NCBI GenBank assembly: GCA_001310415.1
Contig: BAXE01000012.1
Span: forward strand, 62,001 to 126,000
From: Enterovibrio sp. JCM 19048
GTDB taxonomy: Bacteria; Pseudomonadota; Gammaproteobacteria; Enterobacterales; Vibrionaceae
Direction: 5' to 3'
Length of the DNA stretch: 64,000 bases
Below the pieces are notes generated by a model. It did no database searches. It saw only the letters and a list, made by a program, of their open reading frames with translations, and was not told the DNA's origin. The position numbers and the translations under genes were made by a program. Positions 39,720 to 48,876 of this stretch are shown one piece after another; the first letter of the stretch is position 1, and the number at the start of each line of letters is the position of its first letter.

Positions 39720-40583
39720 ATGAAAACAGCAATTGCTCTCTCACTCTCTCTCGCTCTTTCCGCTCCCGTATTGGCTGACAGCACACCGCTGACATTCGAT
39801 GTGTATTACGGTGATGACAACAGCTTCAACGTGACCTCCACCGTGGTGGCCGGTGAGAAGGAAGTGATGGTGATCGACACCGGTTTTACCCGTGCAGATG
39901 CACTGCAAATTGCAGCTAAAGTACTGGACTCCGGCAAAGAGCTGAAAACTATTTTTATCAGCCAGGCAGATCCCGACTACTACTTCGGTGCCTCGCAACT
40001 GCTTGAGATCTTCCCGCACGCCAACGTGCTGACGACACAGGCAGTGCGTGACGCTATCGTCAAAAAGCTGGAAACCAAGATCAGCTTCTGGGGCCCGAAA
40101 ATGGGCAACAATGCGCCGAAGCAGCCTCGTGTGCCTGATGTGTATCAAGGCAATGAACTGAAGGTGGATGACACCGTTATCGAGATCAAAGGCACCGATG
40201 GTGTGTTGGCTCGCCGTCCTTACCTTTGGATCCCGTCTGAAAAAACGGTTCTGGGTAACGTAGGCATTGTGGAAGGCATGCATGTATGGATGGCTGACAC
40301 CCAAACTGATGCGGAAGTGGCGGCATGGCTGGATCAACTGAAGGAAATGCAGGCGTTAAATCCTGAGCGAGTGATCCCGGGGCACATGAAAACCGAAGGG
40401 AAACTCGACCCTTCCACCATTGCTTACACCGCTACCTGGATTGAGCGCTTTGCCGATGCCAAAGCCAAAAGCAAAGACAGCAAAGGCGTGATTGATACAA
40501 TGGCCGCTTACTACCCGGAACTGGGTGCGACCTTTACGCTGGAACTGGGCGCGCAGGTACACAAAGGCGAAACCCAGTGGTAA
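39720..40583 (+). CDS. MBL-fold protein with degenerate metal site, periplasmic
   Basis: 287 residues, intact. Signal peptide MKTAIALSLSLALSAPVLADS. The metallo-beta-lactamase fold is recognisable (VMVIDTGFTRADALQIAAKVL...IFISQADPDYYFGASQLL...GNVGIVEGMHVWMAD...RVIPGHMKTEG). However, the HxHxDH zinc motif reads QADPDY, with all three His gone. The later HVW and PGH histidines remain. It is therefore either a non-hydrolytic binding protein or uses a different metal set. Similar secreted MBL proteins in Vibrio keep THPHPDHYFG. Divergent from a LysR gene that may control it. Confidence 0.8.
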   Translation: MKTAIALSLSLALSAPVLADSTPLTFDVYYGDDNSFNVTSTVVAGEKEVMVIDTGFTRADALQIAAKVLDSGKELKTIFISQADPDYYFGASQLLEIFPHANVLTTQAVRDAIVKKLETKISFWGPKMGNNAPKQPRVPDVYQGNELKVDDTVIEIKGTDGVLARRPYLWIPSEKTVLGNVGIVEGMHVWMADTQTDAEVAAWLDQLKEMQALNPERVIPGHMKTEGKLDPSTIAYTATWIERFADAKAKSKDSKGVIDTMAAYYPELGATFTLELGAQVHKGETQW

Positions 40584-40599
40584 CAGTGCGGGGAAGATG

Positions 40600-40625
40600 A
40601 AAAGGGACGCGGCGGCGTCCCTTTT
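40600..40625. terminator. Bidirectional terminator
   Basis: AAAAGGGACGC/GCGTCCCTTTT perfect 11-bp stem with a 4-base loop, between the MBL-fold gene and the convergent phoX. Confidence 0.85.
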
Positions 40626-40640
40626 GCATTTGGGGAAGGT

Positions 40641-42639
40641 TTAAGTACCAATTGGCCCACCGTCATTGCGGCGGATTGCCACCGTTGCCGCGCGGGGTCT
40701 GATATCCATGCCTGACGGCGTTTGCTCTGCGGCATCTGCAGAGTAAGGCCAGTTGCCCGGGTGCTGGATGTTGACGAACACAGTGCGGTAGTCAGGGCTG
40801 ATAGCAAAGCCAGTCACTTCACACCCGTTGGGGCCAACGAAGAAGCGGCGAAGCTCACCCTGGTTTTCTTCTGTGATCGGCAGTTGGTTGAACCTGTCAT
40901 CCATGATGGGTGAAGGCACCACCGCCAGCATTTGGTCGTTGGTGTATTCTTCCACTTCATCTGCGCCATTATCGGTCTGCACCCAAAGGATCCCGCGTTT
41001 ATCGAACGACAGTCCATCCGGCTGGCGAACTGGTTAAATTCCGTCAGGCCTGAGCGGTTGGTATCAGCATCGCCGTCAGCCGGGGAGCCGAACACAAAGA
41101 TATCCCAGGTGAAGTCAGTGGCGCGTCGGCCTTCGTCCCAGCGGATGATATGACCAAACTTGTTGTTAACCCTCGGGTTGGCAGAGTTGCCTTGTGTGCG
41201 GCGAGTATTGTTGGTCAGCGTCATATAAACAGAGCCGGAGAATGGATCCACAGCGCCCCATTCTGGGCGATCCATCGGGGTAGCACCAAGAAGGTCGCGG
41301 CACCGGCTGTGTTGAGAATAATGGCATCTAGCGAAGGGAAGTGATCTGCCAGAGTACCGCCATCTTGGGTCGTGCTGCTCAGCGTCAGTGGCAGCCAGGT
41401 GCCTGTGCCATCGTCGTTGAACGGGCGACGTAGAGCGTACCTTCATCCATGTATTTGTCGCCGACAGAAAGACGATCAAACCGGTGCGCATCACGTTTGT
41501 GCCAGCGTGCGGTCGATACGAATTTGTAGATGTATTCAAAACGCGAATCATGGCCGGAGTAAAAGACGATGGGCTTTCCGTGTTGCACATTACCAAACAC
41601 ACAGCCTTCATGGCGGAACCGACCCAGTGCGGTTCGTTTGCGGGCGCGGGACGCTTCGGTGTACGGGTCGATTTCGAGATATAGCCATAGCCGTTGGCTT
41701 CATTGCGGTAATCTTCGTCAGCTGAACCGCCAGAAGGGGTAATATCAAAGCGGGCGAATTCATCGTCGATTTCCTGCGCGTTGCCGGCCAGCGTATCCCA
41801 GCGGTAGCGGGTGGAGCGGGTTGAAATACCGATGCGGGTTTGATCGTCGGTCAATTCACCACGATTCACAAAATAACCCGGCCAGTTTTCTTCACAAGTC
41901 AGGTAGGTGCCCCATGGCGTGTAGCCATTGCCGCAGTTGTTCAGCGTGCCGCGTGTCGTATTACCTTCCGGCGAATATTTGGTGACCAGCAAGGGTGAGT
42001 AGCCAGCGGGCCTGAGATATCCATTTCTGTCGCGCCGGTATAACGGCGGTTGAGTGGGTCGCTGTCGACTACTGTCCAAACGTTATCTTCCAAACGGATG
42101 CGCACCACGCTCACACCGTGCGCATTAATTTCTTTGCGCACTTCATCCACGATAGGACGCAGCCCATCTTCAATGGTATCGCCGTTCGGATGCAGGGCAT
42201 TCTGGTCAATGTATTCGTGGTTGATGCACAACAGCCCGTCGTCATTGCTGTCATTCAGGGGAAAAAAATGCATGCCGTCATGGTGCATACCTACCGCATT
42301 CAGCTGGTCTTCACCGGTATTTGAGCCGTCATTCAGCCAGGTCGTGCCCTGTGAAGTCAGAGGCGTTCCCCAAGGGGCGAGGACTTGTGCGTTATATCCG
42401 GGAGGCACGGCGACGGCGTCGGTCAGTGAACCGGGAATAGACTCAAAATTCAGTTTGGCTTTGGAGACGTTGGGATAAAAACAGCCGGAAAGGCCAAGTG
42501 AACTGACGGCAGTCAGCGCGCCAATACCCACACCGCCTTTCAGCACACTGCGTCGTGAAAGGTTCGCTTCCAACACCTCATCAAAAGGTTTGTTGCCGCT
42601 GTGGTTACGTCGGGTAGCGTCAAACGTTTCCTTGCTCAT
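40641..42639 (-). CDS. phoX: PhoX family alkaline phosphatase (DUF839; five frameshifts)
   Basis: About 667 residues. A Tat signal (LSRRSVLKGGVGIGALTAVSSLGLSGC) includes a lipobox-like LSGC. The DUF839 core has WLNDGSNTGEDQLNAVGMHHDGMHFFP, GLLCINHEYID, NNCGNGYTPWGTYLTCEENWPGYF and a C-terminal GCEVTGFAISPDYRTVFVNIQHPG. PhoX is a Ca2+/Fe-dependent phosphomonoesterase exported folded. Frames break near 42013, 41682, 41422, 41300 and 41030. Single added bases rejoin ISGPAGYSPLLVTKY, EIDPYTEASRARKRT, ARPFNDDGTGTWLPLTL, the FLGATPMDRPEWGAVDP link and FASPDGLSFDKRGILWVQTDNGADE. A PhoB-box-like motif lies upstream. Confidence 0.82.
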
Positions 42640-42725
42640 TGCTCTCTTCCTATGGGTTATGTTCAGGGCGAAAACCAGTGTGGGAGGGAAAATTGACACT
42701 TTGTCTTAACAAACGTGAAGTTTCG

Positions 42726-42743
42726 GTGGCCGCAATATGACAG
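42726..42743 (-). promoter_or_regulatory. Candidate PhoB box upstream of phoX
   Basis: Minus strand CTGTCATATTGCGGCCAC: the first half CTGTCAT is perfect and the second half (CGGCCAC), 11 bases on, matches 5 of 7 positions of CTGTCAY. It is about 90-105 bp before the phoX start. The same CTGTCA(T/C)ATTGCG core occurs upstream of nptA. Confidence 0.55.
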
Positions 42744-42951
42744 CAATGAGAACAAGCGGGGTGTCTGGCTCAATATTGAGCAGGCGGCGTGTACGGGAAC
42801 TGCCATGCTTTGAACATCAAAGGGACGGGTGGTGGTGGTGAAATGAGATATTTTTGCAATCTTAGATTAGCCACTTACCGTCCGCTGAATTTGGGCGTAT
42901 GTTGCCATCCAAAACACAAAGAGCCTTTGCACCACAAAGGGAGGAAGAGTC

Positions 42952-43719
42952 ATGACACCACAAGAGCAAGAGCTGATTGAAAAGCTCGCCGACAAATTGG
43001 CCAACAACACCAGCGGCAATAAAGATGCGGCTGCAGAAAACCTGATTGCCTCCCGCATCGCCAGCCAACAGGATATCGTCTACAAACTGACCCAGGTTGC
43101 CCTGGCGCAGGAAGTGGCGCTCAAAGAGATGAAAGAGCGTAACGATTATCTGCAACGCAATGCCGATTTTTACCGTCAGGAATCACAGCGCGGCAGTATC
43201 AGCCGTATGTTTGGCGGTGACAGACAGCCACCGCAACCGCCACAACCGGCTTACCGTCCAAGTGCCTTCGGCGGCTTTATGCAAACCGCGGCGGGTGTGG
43301 CTGCAGGTATGGTCGCAGGCAGCGCCCTGAGCCATATGTTCTTTGGCGGTGATCGCGGGGAAACCGTGGTTGAGGACATCACCAATAACAACATCGTTGA
43401 AGATCCCAACGCCCAGCAGGACGGTATGCAGCCAGATCAAGACCCTTCCCAGGACATGGCGAACGGCGACAACGGCAGCTTCCTGCAAGGGACAGACAGC
43501 TATACCCAAGATTACACCGGCGGTGGCTGGAACCAGAATACCGGCTTTGATGACGGTAACGCAGGGTTTGATAACGACAATGGCTTTGATGATGGCTCAA
43601 GCTTTGCCAATGTCGATCCTGACGATGATCCAAACCGTTTTGGTGGCGGTGATGGCGGCGGCTTCTTTGGCGGTGATGATTCCGGTGATTTTGGCGGCTT
43701 TGATGACGACAGCTTCTAA
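42952..43719 (+). CDS. DUF2076 domain-containing protein
   Basis: 255 residues, intact. MTPQEQELIEKLADKL and the helical region with LTQVALAQEVALKEMKERNDYLQ are the DUF2076 start (coiled-coil-like). A Pro/Gln linker (RQPPQPPQPAYRP) leads to a hydrophobic segment (FMQTAAGVAAGMVAGSALSHMFFGG). The C-terminal half is an acidic, Gly/Asp/Asn-rich low-complexity tail (DDDPNRFGGGDGGGFFGGDDSGD). Known members are described as periplasmic ligand-binding sensor-like proteins; the true role is unknown. Preceded by GGGAGGAAGAG, a strong ribosome-binding site. Confidence 0.85.
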   Translation: MTPQEQELIEKLADKLANNTSGNKDAAAENLIASRIASQQDIVYKLTQVALAQEVALKEMKERNDYLQRNADFYRQESQRGSISRMFGGDRQPPQPPQPAYRPSAFGGFMQTAAGVAAGMVAGSALSHMFFGGDRGETVVEDITNNNIVEDPNAQQDGMQPDQDPSQDMANGDNGSFLQGTDSYTQDYTGGGWNQNTGFDDGNAGFDNDNGFDDGSSFANVDPDDDPNRFGGGDGGGFFGGDDSGDFGGFDDDSF

Positions 43720-43743
43720 CACCAAAGCCGTAATGGCTTAACC

Positions 43744-43776
43744 CCAAAAGGTCTGGCGAGTGCCAGACCTTTTTTG
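43744..43776. terminator. Terminator after DUF2076 gene
   Basis: AAAAGGTCTGGC/GCCAGACCTTTTTT stem (12 bp, 4-base loop). A-rich before and T-rich after, serving both convergent genes. Confidence 0.9.
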
Positions 43777-43786
43777 TTGCCTGTCA

Positions 43787-44362
43787 TTAACTCGCAAACG
43801 GTGAGCCGCAAAGGTTGCAACCGAGGAAGGTGATAACCAGCCGGTTCTGATAACGGTTTTGGTAGTTCCAGGGAGAGACGTCATAAGGTGCGCGCTGGTA
43901 ACGTCCCTGAATGAAAATGGTTTCGCCTTGTTCCAAAGACATAATGCTGTTGACGGCGGCGACGCCGGGAATTGAACAACCGGTATCATTGTTGGCAAAA
44001 GTCACCGGGCCAATGGATGCGTTACTACCGGGGGGCAAGGCATTGGGCAATGAAATACCGATGCGCAGGAGATATTTGAAACCACAGGTACGCTGTGCAT
44101 AGCGGGCATCAATGTTGTACAAACCACTGGTTGGGGCGGTGAACATATGAGACGTGGTGTCAAAGGCGAAGTTATAGTTGATTTCAGTCTCATTGTATTC
44201 GACGACTTTGATCGCGCCGGTATTGGTTTCTGTCAGCTCGTCACCGGAAATATATGCATCCACCACGACAGTGTTTGACGTCAGGTAAGGATCCTGGGCC
44301 AGGGCAGGTGTTGGAGCTGCGAGTAGCATCGCCAAGGCAGTTATTGGCAGGGTTGGTTTCAT
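43787..44362 (-). CDS. Secreted protein with C1q/TNF-like fold signature
   Basis: 191 residues. Signal peptide MKPTLPITALAMLLAAPTPALAQ. The mature part reads like a C1q-type jelly roll: INYNFAFDTTSHMFTAPTSGLYNIDARY (the F...F-x-A/P-x-x-G-x-Y pattern), then MSLEQGETIFIQGRYQR. Cysteines (TCGF, GCSI, GCNLCG) suggest disulfides. ATG 44362 is chosen over 44368 because AAGGAG sits 8 bases upstream of the former and only 2 from the latter. Its first 56 codons are duplicated at 47459-47626. Target and role unknown; lectin-like surface binding is possible. Confidence 0.72.
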   Translation of the reverse strand: MKPTLPITALAMLLAAPTPALAQDPYLTSNTVVVDAYISGDELTETNTGAIKVVEYNETEINYNFAFDTTSHMFTAPTSGLYNIDARYAQRTCGFKYLLRIGISLPNALPPGSNASIGPVTFANNDTGCSIPGVAAVNSIMSLEQGETIFIQGRYQRAPYDVSPWNYQNRYQNRLVITFLGCNLCGSPFAS

Positions 44363-44694
44363 TGGCATTTCTCCTTGCTGTTTGTGTGTGCAACAAGGGA
44401 AGACTAGGCGGGATTGTCAGGGGCGATTTGTGTTCTTTTTAAGATAACTTGCCGGATATATAGACAGGTCATGATTGCAGAGTCAGGCGGTGCATAGTGG
44501 ACAGAGTGCAAGATTGAAGCAAGAGAACTGAGCAAACAACTCCCTGAAGTATCAGATTATTTGAATGAGTCATGACTCAAGCTGTCAGTTCGCAAACCAC
44601 AATTTAATCAGACCTGACAGACTCCGCCATCTTGCTTCTGCCCCAGAGCTAAATACGCCTCCAGCTTTTAGTCCCTTCCCCTTTTCAAGGGGAA
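44195..44694 (+). repeat. 500-bp direct repeat, copy A
   Basis: Near-identical to 47459-47960, same orientation. It contains the 5' part of the C1q-like gene, its promoter region and ~250 bp of non-coding DNA, and it ends inside the CCCCTTTTCAAGGGG palindrome. In copy A the gene continues intact beyond the repeat edge, so copy A is probably ancestral. Confidence 0.92.
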
Positions 44695-44709
44695 GGTTAG
44701 GATGGGGTT
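44671..44709 (+). repeat. Interspersed palindromic repeat with tail
   Basis: CCTTCCCCTTTTCAAGGGGAAGG followed by TTAGGATGGGGTTG; same unit as 15301-15339. The duplication edge coincides with it. Confidence 0.75.
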
Positions 44710-45040
44710 GACTCAGCCCTACTCGTGTCAGGTCGACCTGCTATGGCACGTTTATGCCCCTTTCCTAGTTGGCGAAAGCTAACGTTATCTGTCTCAACTC
44801 GAGAGTTTTCTATAGATTTTCTAATGCCAGTCGTGAGGTGTGTAGAAATTACCTCGCTTTGTAGAATTTTTCCCTTCTCGCTTTTGATACACCCCATGAT
44901 ATCCTCGCAAAAACATGCGTTTACGCCAGAATTCAGCGTTCATTAGATGCATGAAAAATCCCAAAGTGGAGTGTTTAATTCCCCCACTTTGGGATCAAAT
45001 AAATTGTTAGGGCACCAAGTATCTGAGTATAGGAAGTAAA
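44710..45040. other. Non-coding region upstream of the restriction gene with a strong inverted repeat
   Basis: Holds ATCCCAAAGTGG (44958-44969) and its exact complement (44984-44995) with a 14-base loop, then AATAAATTGTTAGG. The TTTGGGATC(A/T)AATAAATTG segment recurs upstream of the SUFU gene at 48073. It may be a degenerate attC end or an operator; the lack of a T-run argues against a terminator. A 66-codon minus-strand frame (44697-44897) is not convincing. Confidence 0.45.
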
Positions 45041-45814
45041 ATGTCTCAAGAAGTAGTTCTAAATAACGCATTAACCAAACTAATTAATGCGTACAAAAAT
45101 AAATTTGATGGATTTAATGTTCAAGACTTCCTTAAAACAGGAGTTGACCCTTTTCGATTTACAGTAAATGTTTCAATTTGGGGGTTAACACTAGCAGTTA
45201 GAAAAGAGATTGAACATAAGATCGAAATGGCCTTGGAAAACTTAATTGGTGACTTTCATGAAGACTACCTCGGTAATGTCATGCATATTCCGACCGGGAC
45301 GAAGTGGGAAAAGGTACCTGAAGGATCAATTCCAGGCATTGATATAGCTAACAGAGAAAAAGAAGTATATTTTCAGATAAAAAGTAAGCACAACTCAATG
45401 AACTCTTCTTCTTCTAAAAAGTTAGCAGAAGAGCTTGAAGAAACATCACAAATGTATCCAACTGCAGAAGTTGGCTGCCTCTGGGTTGTGGCAACTCAAA
45501 CGCGAAAAGCTATCGGTGAAAATCAAGTAGCTGAAGTCGCATCTTGCTATAAAGGTAATAGGTCTTATGAGGTGGTTACAGGAGTAGATGGGGAATTAAC
45601 ATCTGTATTAAGTCAAACTCTAAAATCAATACCTGATATTATACAAACGATAGAATTTGGAACTTATAAAAATGAGGAGGGCGAAGAAGTAAAGAAGGAT
45701 TTTCCTACGATATTAGATGATGCCGCAAAGAGAGTTACCAAATCTTTAATAGAAATGGCTCAAGAAAGCGGCACCTCAGAAATCGAAATTGTTAAAAATA
45801 ATTCGATTGGATAA
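45041..45814 (+). CDS. Type II restriction endonuclease, Eco47II/Sau96I-like
   Basis: 257 residues, intact. The block PGIDIANREKEVYFQIKSKHNSMNSSSSKKL matches Eco47II-family enzymes (which carry KNKHNTMNSSSS) and supplies a PD-(D/E)xK-like site (Asp of GID, then QIK). Family members cut GG(N/W)CC. The gene is AT-rich compared with the flanks and convergent with its methyltransferase, with 22 bp between stops. The start has AGGAAGTAAA upstream. The recognition sequence is a family-based guess. Confidence 0.85.
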   Translation: MSQEVVLNNALTKLINAYKNKFDGFNVQDFLKTGVDPFRFTVNVSIWGLTLAVRKEIEHKIEMALENLIGDFHEDYLGNVMHIPTGTKWEKVPEGSIPGIDIANREKEVYFQIKSKHNSMNSSSSKKLAEELEETSQMYPTAEVGCLWVVATQTRKAIGENQVAEVASCYKGNRSYEVVTGVDGELTSVLSQTLKSIPDIIQTIEFGTYKNEEGEEVKKDFPTILDDAAKRVTKSLIEMAQESGTSEIEIVKNNSIG

Positions 45815-45836
45815 ATTATTTGAAATTAGGTTTTGG

Positions 45837-47258
45837 TTAACCAAAACCTAATTCTTGTTGTTCTGATTTGTCCTTAAATGTTTCTATTTGCTTGTTGAAT
45901 TGGTCTCTCCACTCCACATCACTGGTATTTTTATATCTAGAGTATTTAAACCCTTCGAGAGCGATAATATCAACGTTATTGAGTAACTTTAAAATAAGCT
46001 GACCTACAGCAAGCCCCATACCTAAAGGAACAGCGTTACCAACTTGCTTATATTGCTGGATTATAGGGCCAGCCAATTCCCAGTTATCTGGAAACTCTTG
46101 TATTCTTTTGTATTCCTCAACAGATATTGGCCTATCTTCTGTTGGGTGAGCTAGGTCAGTTGCCGGCATTGCTGGATGAGTGACCAAAGTTGGGGACGGT
46201 TTATCCCACGCTAGCCGTCTTAAAAAACCTGTTTTTCCTCCACCGGAATAAAATGATTTTCCCATAGCTTCTTTTTGTAACTCTATTGGTAAATCTTTCC
46301 AATTTTGACCAGGCTTGAGTAGGCGATAGTATTGCAATCTCTTTTCTGGAAAGTTAAGGTGATTGTGGTTTTCAATATTTTTAATGCACGACTTTAAAGT
46401 TCTCCATTTCGGCAATCCAAACGAACCATCCTCTGAATGTGTTGGTATCAAAAATGGTGGTTTTTTGCCGTCACGAGAGCAAATGATAATTACGCGTTCT
46501 CTAATTTGCGGTGTTCCAAAATTAGCAGAGTTATATAAATTAAATGAAAATCCGTATCCGGAACTTTCGAGTCTATTAATTATAAAATTTAGCGCGCCGC
46601 CTTTTAGCTCATCCACTTTTAAATCGGGGAATTCCGGGCCTCTTTGATCATGCGGTCTATGATCCATAGGACAAGATAAAAGCCCTCTAACATTTTCAAT
46701 TACAAAATATTTCGGTTTCAGTTCAAGGCATAGCGCTAAATATTTTAAAAACACGTTCCCTCTGTCGTCATTGAAGCCTTTTCGCTTTCCTGCGGTGCTA
46801 AATGCTTGGCATGGAGGGCCGCCCATAATCAAATCTATATCATCGTCATCTGACAATCCTGCGGCCTGTCTTATATCTGAGCTAGAATATTCGTTTATGT
46901 CTGTTAGCAAAGCAGCATTGGGTTTATTCAGAGCAATTGTTTGCCTGCAAAATTTATCAATTTCACAGGCAAGACGGACGTCAAAACCTGCCTTTTCTAT
47001 TCCTAGGTCAAGCCCCATGGCTCCAGAGAAGAAGCTCAATGCTATGGGCTTTTTGTTGTCAATTTTATAAACAGGATGATCTTCAGCTACTTTGTGTGCA
47101 GATTTGAGACCATAATTTCTTAAGCTAGAGGCATCAATTACCCACGAGCTACCAAGCTTTCTTGCCTTGAGTTCATTAGTCCTACAAAGGGTGCGAATCC
47201 GCTGCTCGCTAATATTTAGTTGTTCAGCTGCTTCTTTAATGGTAATTTCGGTACTCAA
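45837..47258 (-). CDS. DNA (cytosine-5) methyltransferase with N-terminal HTH
   Basis: 473 residues, intact. Residues 1-60 are an excisionase/MerR-type helix-turn-helix ([37 protein letters not shown]). The C5-MTase follows in canonical order: [11 protein letters not shown] (motif I), GGPPCQAFS with the catalytic Cys (IV), ENVRGLL (VI), QIRERV (VIII), [15 protein letters not shown] (IX) and QVGNAVP (X). It protects the host from the neighbouring endonuclease. The fused HTH could let it repress its own or the nuclease promoter, as no separate C protein exists. AT-rich. Confidence 0.92.
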   Translation of the reverse strand: MSTEITIKEAAEQLNISEQRIRTLCRTNELKARKLGSSWVIDASSLRNYGLKSAHKVAEDHPVYKIDNKKPIALSFFSGAMGLDLGIEKAGFDVRLACEIDKFCRQTIALNKPNAALLTDINEYSSSDIRQAAGLSDDDDIDLIMGGPPCQAFSTAGKRKGFNDDRGNVFLKYLALCLELKPKYFVIENVRGLLSCPMDHRPHDQRGPEFPDLKVDELKGGALNFIINRLESSGYGFSFNLYNSANFGTPQIRERVIIICSRDGKKPPFLIPTHSEDGSFGLPKWRTLKSCIKNIENHNHLNFPEKRLQYYRLLKPGQNWKDLPIELQKEAMGKSFYSGGGKTGFLRRLAWDKPSPTLVTHPAMPATDLAHPTEDRPISVEEYKRIQEFPDNWELAGPIIQQYKQVGNAVPLGMGLAVGQLILKLLNNVDIIALEGFKYSRYKNTSDVEWRDQFNKQIETFKDKSEQQELGFG

Positions 47259-47322
47259 TCTATGTTTCCTTTGCGAAACCTATAATAGGTACCAATATAA
47301 CTGGATATATATACATGTCAAG

Positions 47323-47417
47323 CCCTAACAAGCAGCAGCAACGGACTGTCAAACCTGTCACTCAAATTGCTACGCAATTACGTGCCAGCTTCACCAGCCG
47401 CTGTGCTGGGCGTTATA
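47323..47417 (+). repeat. attC-like recombination site 1
   Basis: Starts CCCTAACAAGCAGCAGC and ends GCTGTGCTGGGCGTTA. The outer arms pair as TAAC-NNN-CAGCA / TGCTG-NNN-GTTA, the attC end layout. ACGGACTGTC near the left end matches the GGGACTGTC-type box of Vibrio VCRs. Confidence 0.7.
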
Positions 47418-47458
47418 TTACTTGGGGAAATAAACATGGGACAGGCACTTCAAAAACA

Positions 47459-47626
47459 GTATTCGACGACTTTGATCGCGCCGGTATTGGTTTCTGTCAG
47501 CTCGTCACCGGAAATATATGCATCCACCACGACAGTGTTTGACGTCAGGTAAAGATCCTGGGCCAGAGCAGGCGTTGGAGCGGTGAGTGGCATCGCCAAG
47601 GCAGTTATTGGCAGGGTTGGTTTCAT
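47459..47626 (-). pseudogene. Truncated copy of the C1q-like secreted protein gene
   Basis: 56 codons identical or near-identical to the start of 43787-44362: signal peptide MKPTLPITALAMPLTAPTPALAQ, then DLYLTSNTVVVDAYISGDE to VVEY. It then runs into unrelated DNA at the repeat edge. It keeps the ribosome-binding site and upstream region, so a short secreted peptide could still be made. Confidence 0.85.
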
Positions 47627-47960
47627 TGGCATTTCTCCTTGCTGGTTATGTGTGTGCAACAAGGGAAGACTAGGCGGGATTGTTAGGGGCAATTTGTGTT
47701 CTTTTTAAGATAATCTGCCGGATATATAGACAGTTCATGATTGCAGAGTCAGGCGGTGCATAGTGGACAGAGTGCAAGATTGAAGCAAGGGAGCTGATCC
47801 AACAACTCACTGAAGTATAGGATTTTTTGAAAGAGTCATGACTCAAGCTGTCAGTTCGCAAACCACAATTTAATCAGACCTGACAGACTCCGCTATCTTG
47901 CTTCTGCCCCATTCCTAAATACGCCTCCAGCTTTTAATCCCTTCCCCTTTTCAAGGGGAA
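47459..47960 (+). repeat. 500-bp direct repeat, copy B
   Basis: Second copy of 44195-44694, about 502 bp and ~95% identical by eye. It begins 42 bp after attC-like site 1 and ends in the palindromic CCCCTTTTCAAGGGG. It carries only the start of the C1q-like gene. Confidence 0.92.
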
Positions 47961-48105
47961 TGTGAGAGTCTCCCGTTTACAATACTTTTTGTCATCCAAA
48001 CCTTACTTTTTCACTGTTGATACATACAGGAAATGTAAAGGTGTCGCATAATACTGAAACAACACCATTTTGGGATCTAATAAATTGTTATAACTAAGGA
48101 AGTTT

Positions 48106-48732
48106 ATGAGTCTACTGGAAGATTCTTGGGAACAGCGGGAAGAGAAAATATATCCTGAACTGTTTGGCGAAACTGGTGAAGGCATTTATCCACTGGATGC
48201 TTCTTTGTTTGATAACCAGTTTGGTATCTCTGACATCGACCCACGATGGTTACATTACGGTGTTTTTAAATGCGCCCCGACAACTGACAGAAAAACATGG
48301 GTCTATGTTACATCTGGCATGTCAAACCCATGGGAATCAGATGAGCCTCAAGAATACTCGGGTGTGGGCACTGAGTTTGTTCTTGAAACAGATGAAGAAA
48401 GTGATTTGGCTATAAATATTTTACGTAGTTTAATTGCATTCAATATTCTCCTTTCTGTTGATCACTATGGTGATAAACCGCTTGTGGATTATGGTGATCG
48501 TATTCCTATGAAAATTGACCCGAATGTCTCAAGCCTAATTGTTGTACAGCCCATCCTATTCCCCGAGTCATTTAACTTAGTGTCTGGTAAGGTTGATGTT
48601 ATGCAGGTTACGGGTATCACTGAAAAAGAGTTGGAATATGCTAAAGAGAATGGTTCGAAGGCGATAGCTCATAAGCTAGTTGAATCTGAAGGTTCTTTTG
48701 CTTTAAGGCCTGATAGATGCGATGTAGTTTAG
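48106..48732 (+). CDS. Suppressor-of-fused (SUFU) domain protein, cassette gene
   Basis: 208 residues, intact. WLHYGVFKCAPTTDRKTWVYVTSGMSNPWE matches the SUFU-domain core (VTSGMS block). The second half (VVQPILFPESFNLVSGKVDVMQVTGITEKELEYAKENG) fits the rest of the domain, which in bacteria often stands alone. Bacterial SUFU proteins are commonly immunity proteins in polymorphic-toxin systems, though no toxin is seen here. It is followed within 2 bp by attC-like site 2, the standard place for an integron cassette gene. AT-rich like its neighbours. Confidence 0.75.
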   Translation: MSLLEDSWEQREEKIYPELFGETGEGIYPLDASLFDNQFGISDIDPRWLHYGVFKCAPTTDRKTWVYVTSGMSNPWESDEPQEYSGVGTEFVLETDEESDLAINILRSLIAFNILLSVDHYGDKPLVDYGDRIPMKIDPNVSSLIVVQPILFPESFNLVSGKVDVMQVTGITEKELEYAKENGSKAIAHKLVESEGSFALRPDRCDVV

Positions 48733-48733
48733 T

Positions 48734-48849
48734 CATAACAAACGGATGGACTAGGGACGTTACTCGTGGCGAAATTTTTCATAGAAATGCTGTGATTCAG
48801 ACGTTTCAATCAGTTTGGGCTAGTAAACGCCCGTTATTCGAACGTTATA
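48734..48849 (+). repeat. attC-like recombination site 2
   Basis: CATAACAAACGGAT ... ATTCGAACGTTA. The ends pair as TAAC-NNN-CG / CG-NNN-GTTA. The internal AGGGAC...CGTGGC is the pattern of Vibrio VCR elements. It lies directly after the SUFU stop codon. Confidence 0.78.
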
Positions 48850-48876
48850 TGTAAGTCAGTTTCCATGCTTTCAGTT

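Noticed and set aside
44697-44897. 66-codon minus-strand frame between repeat copy A and the restriction gene
   Set aside because: No ribosome-binding site, no recognisable family; the segment looks non-coding.
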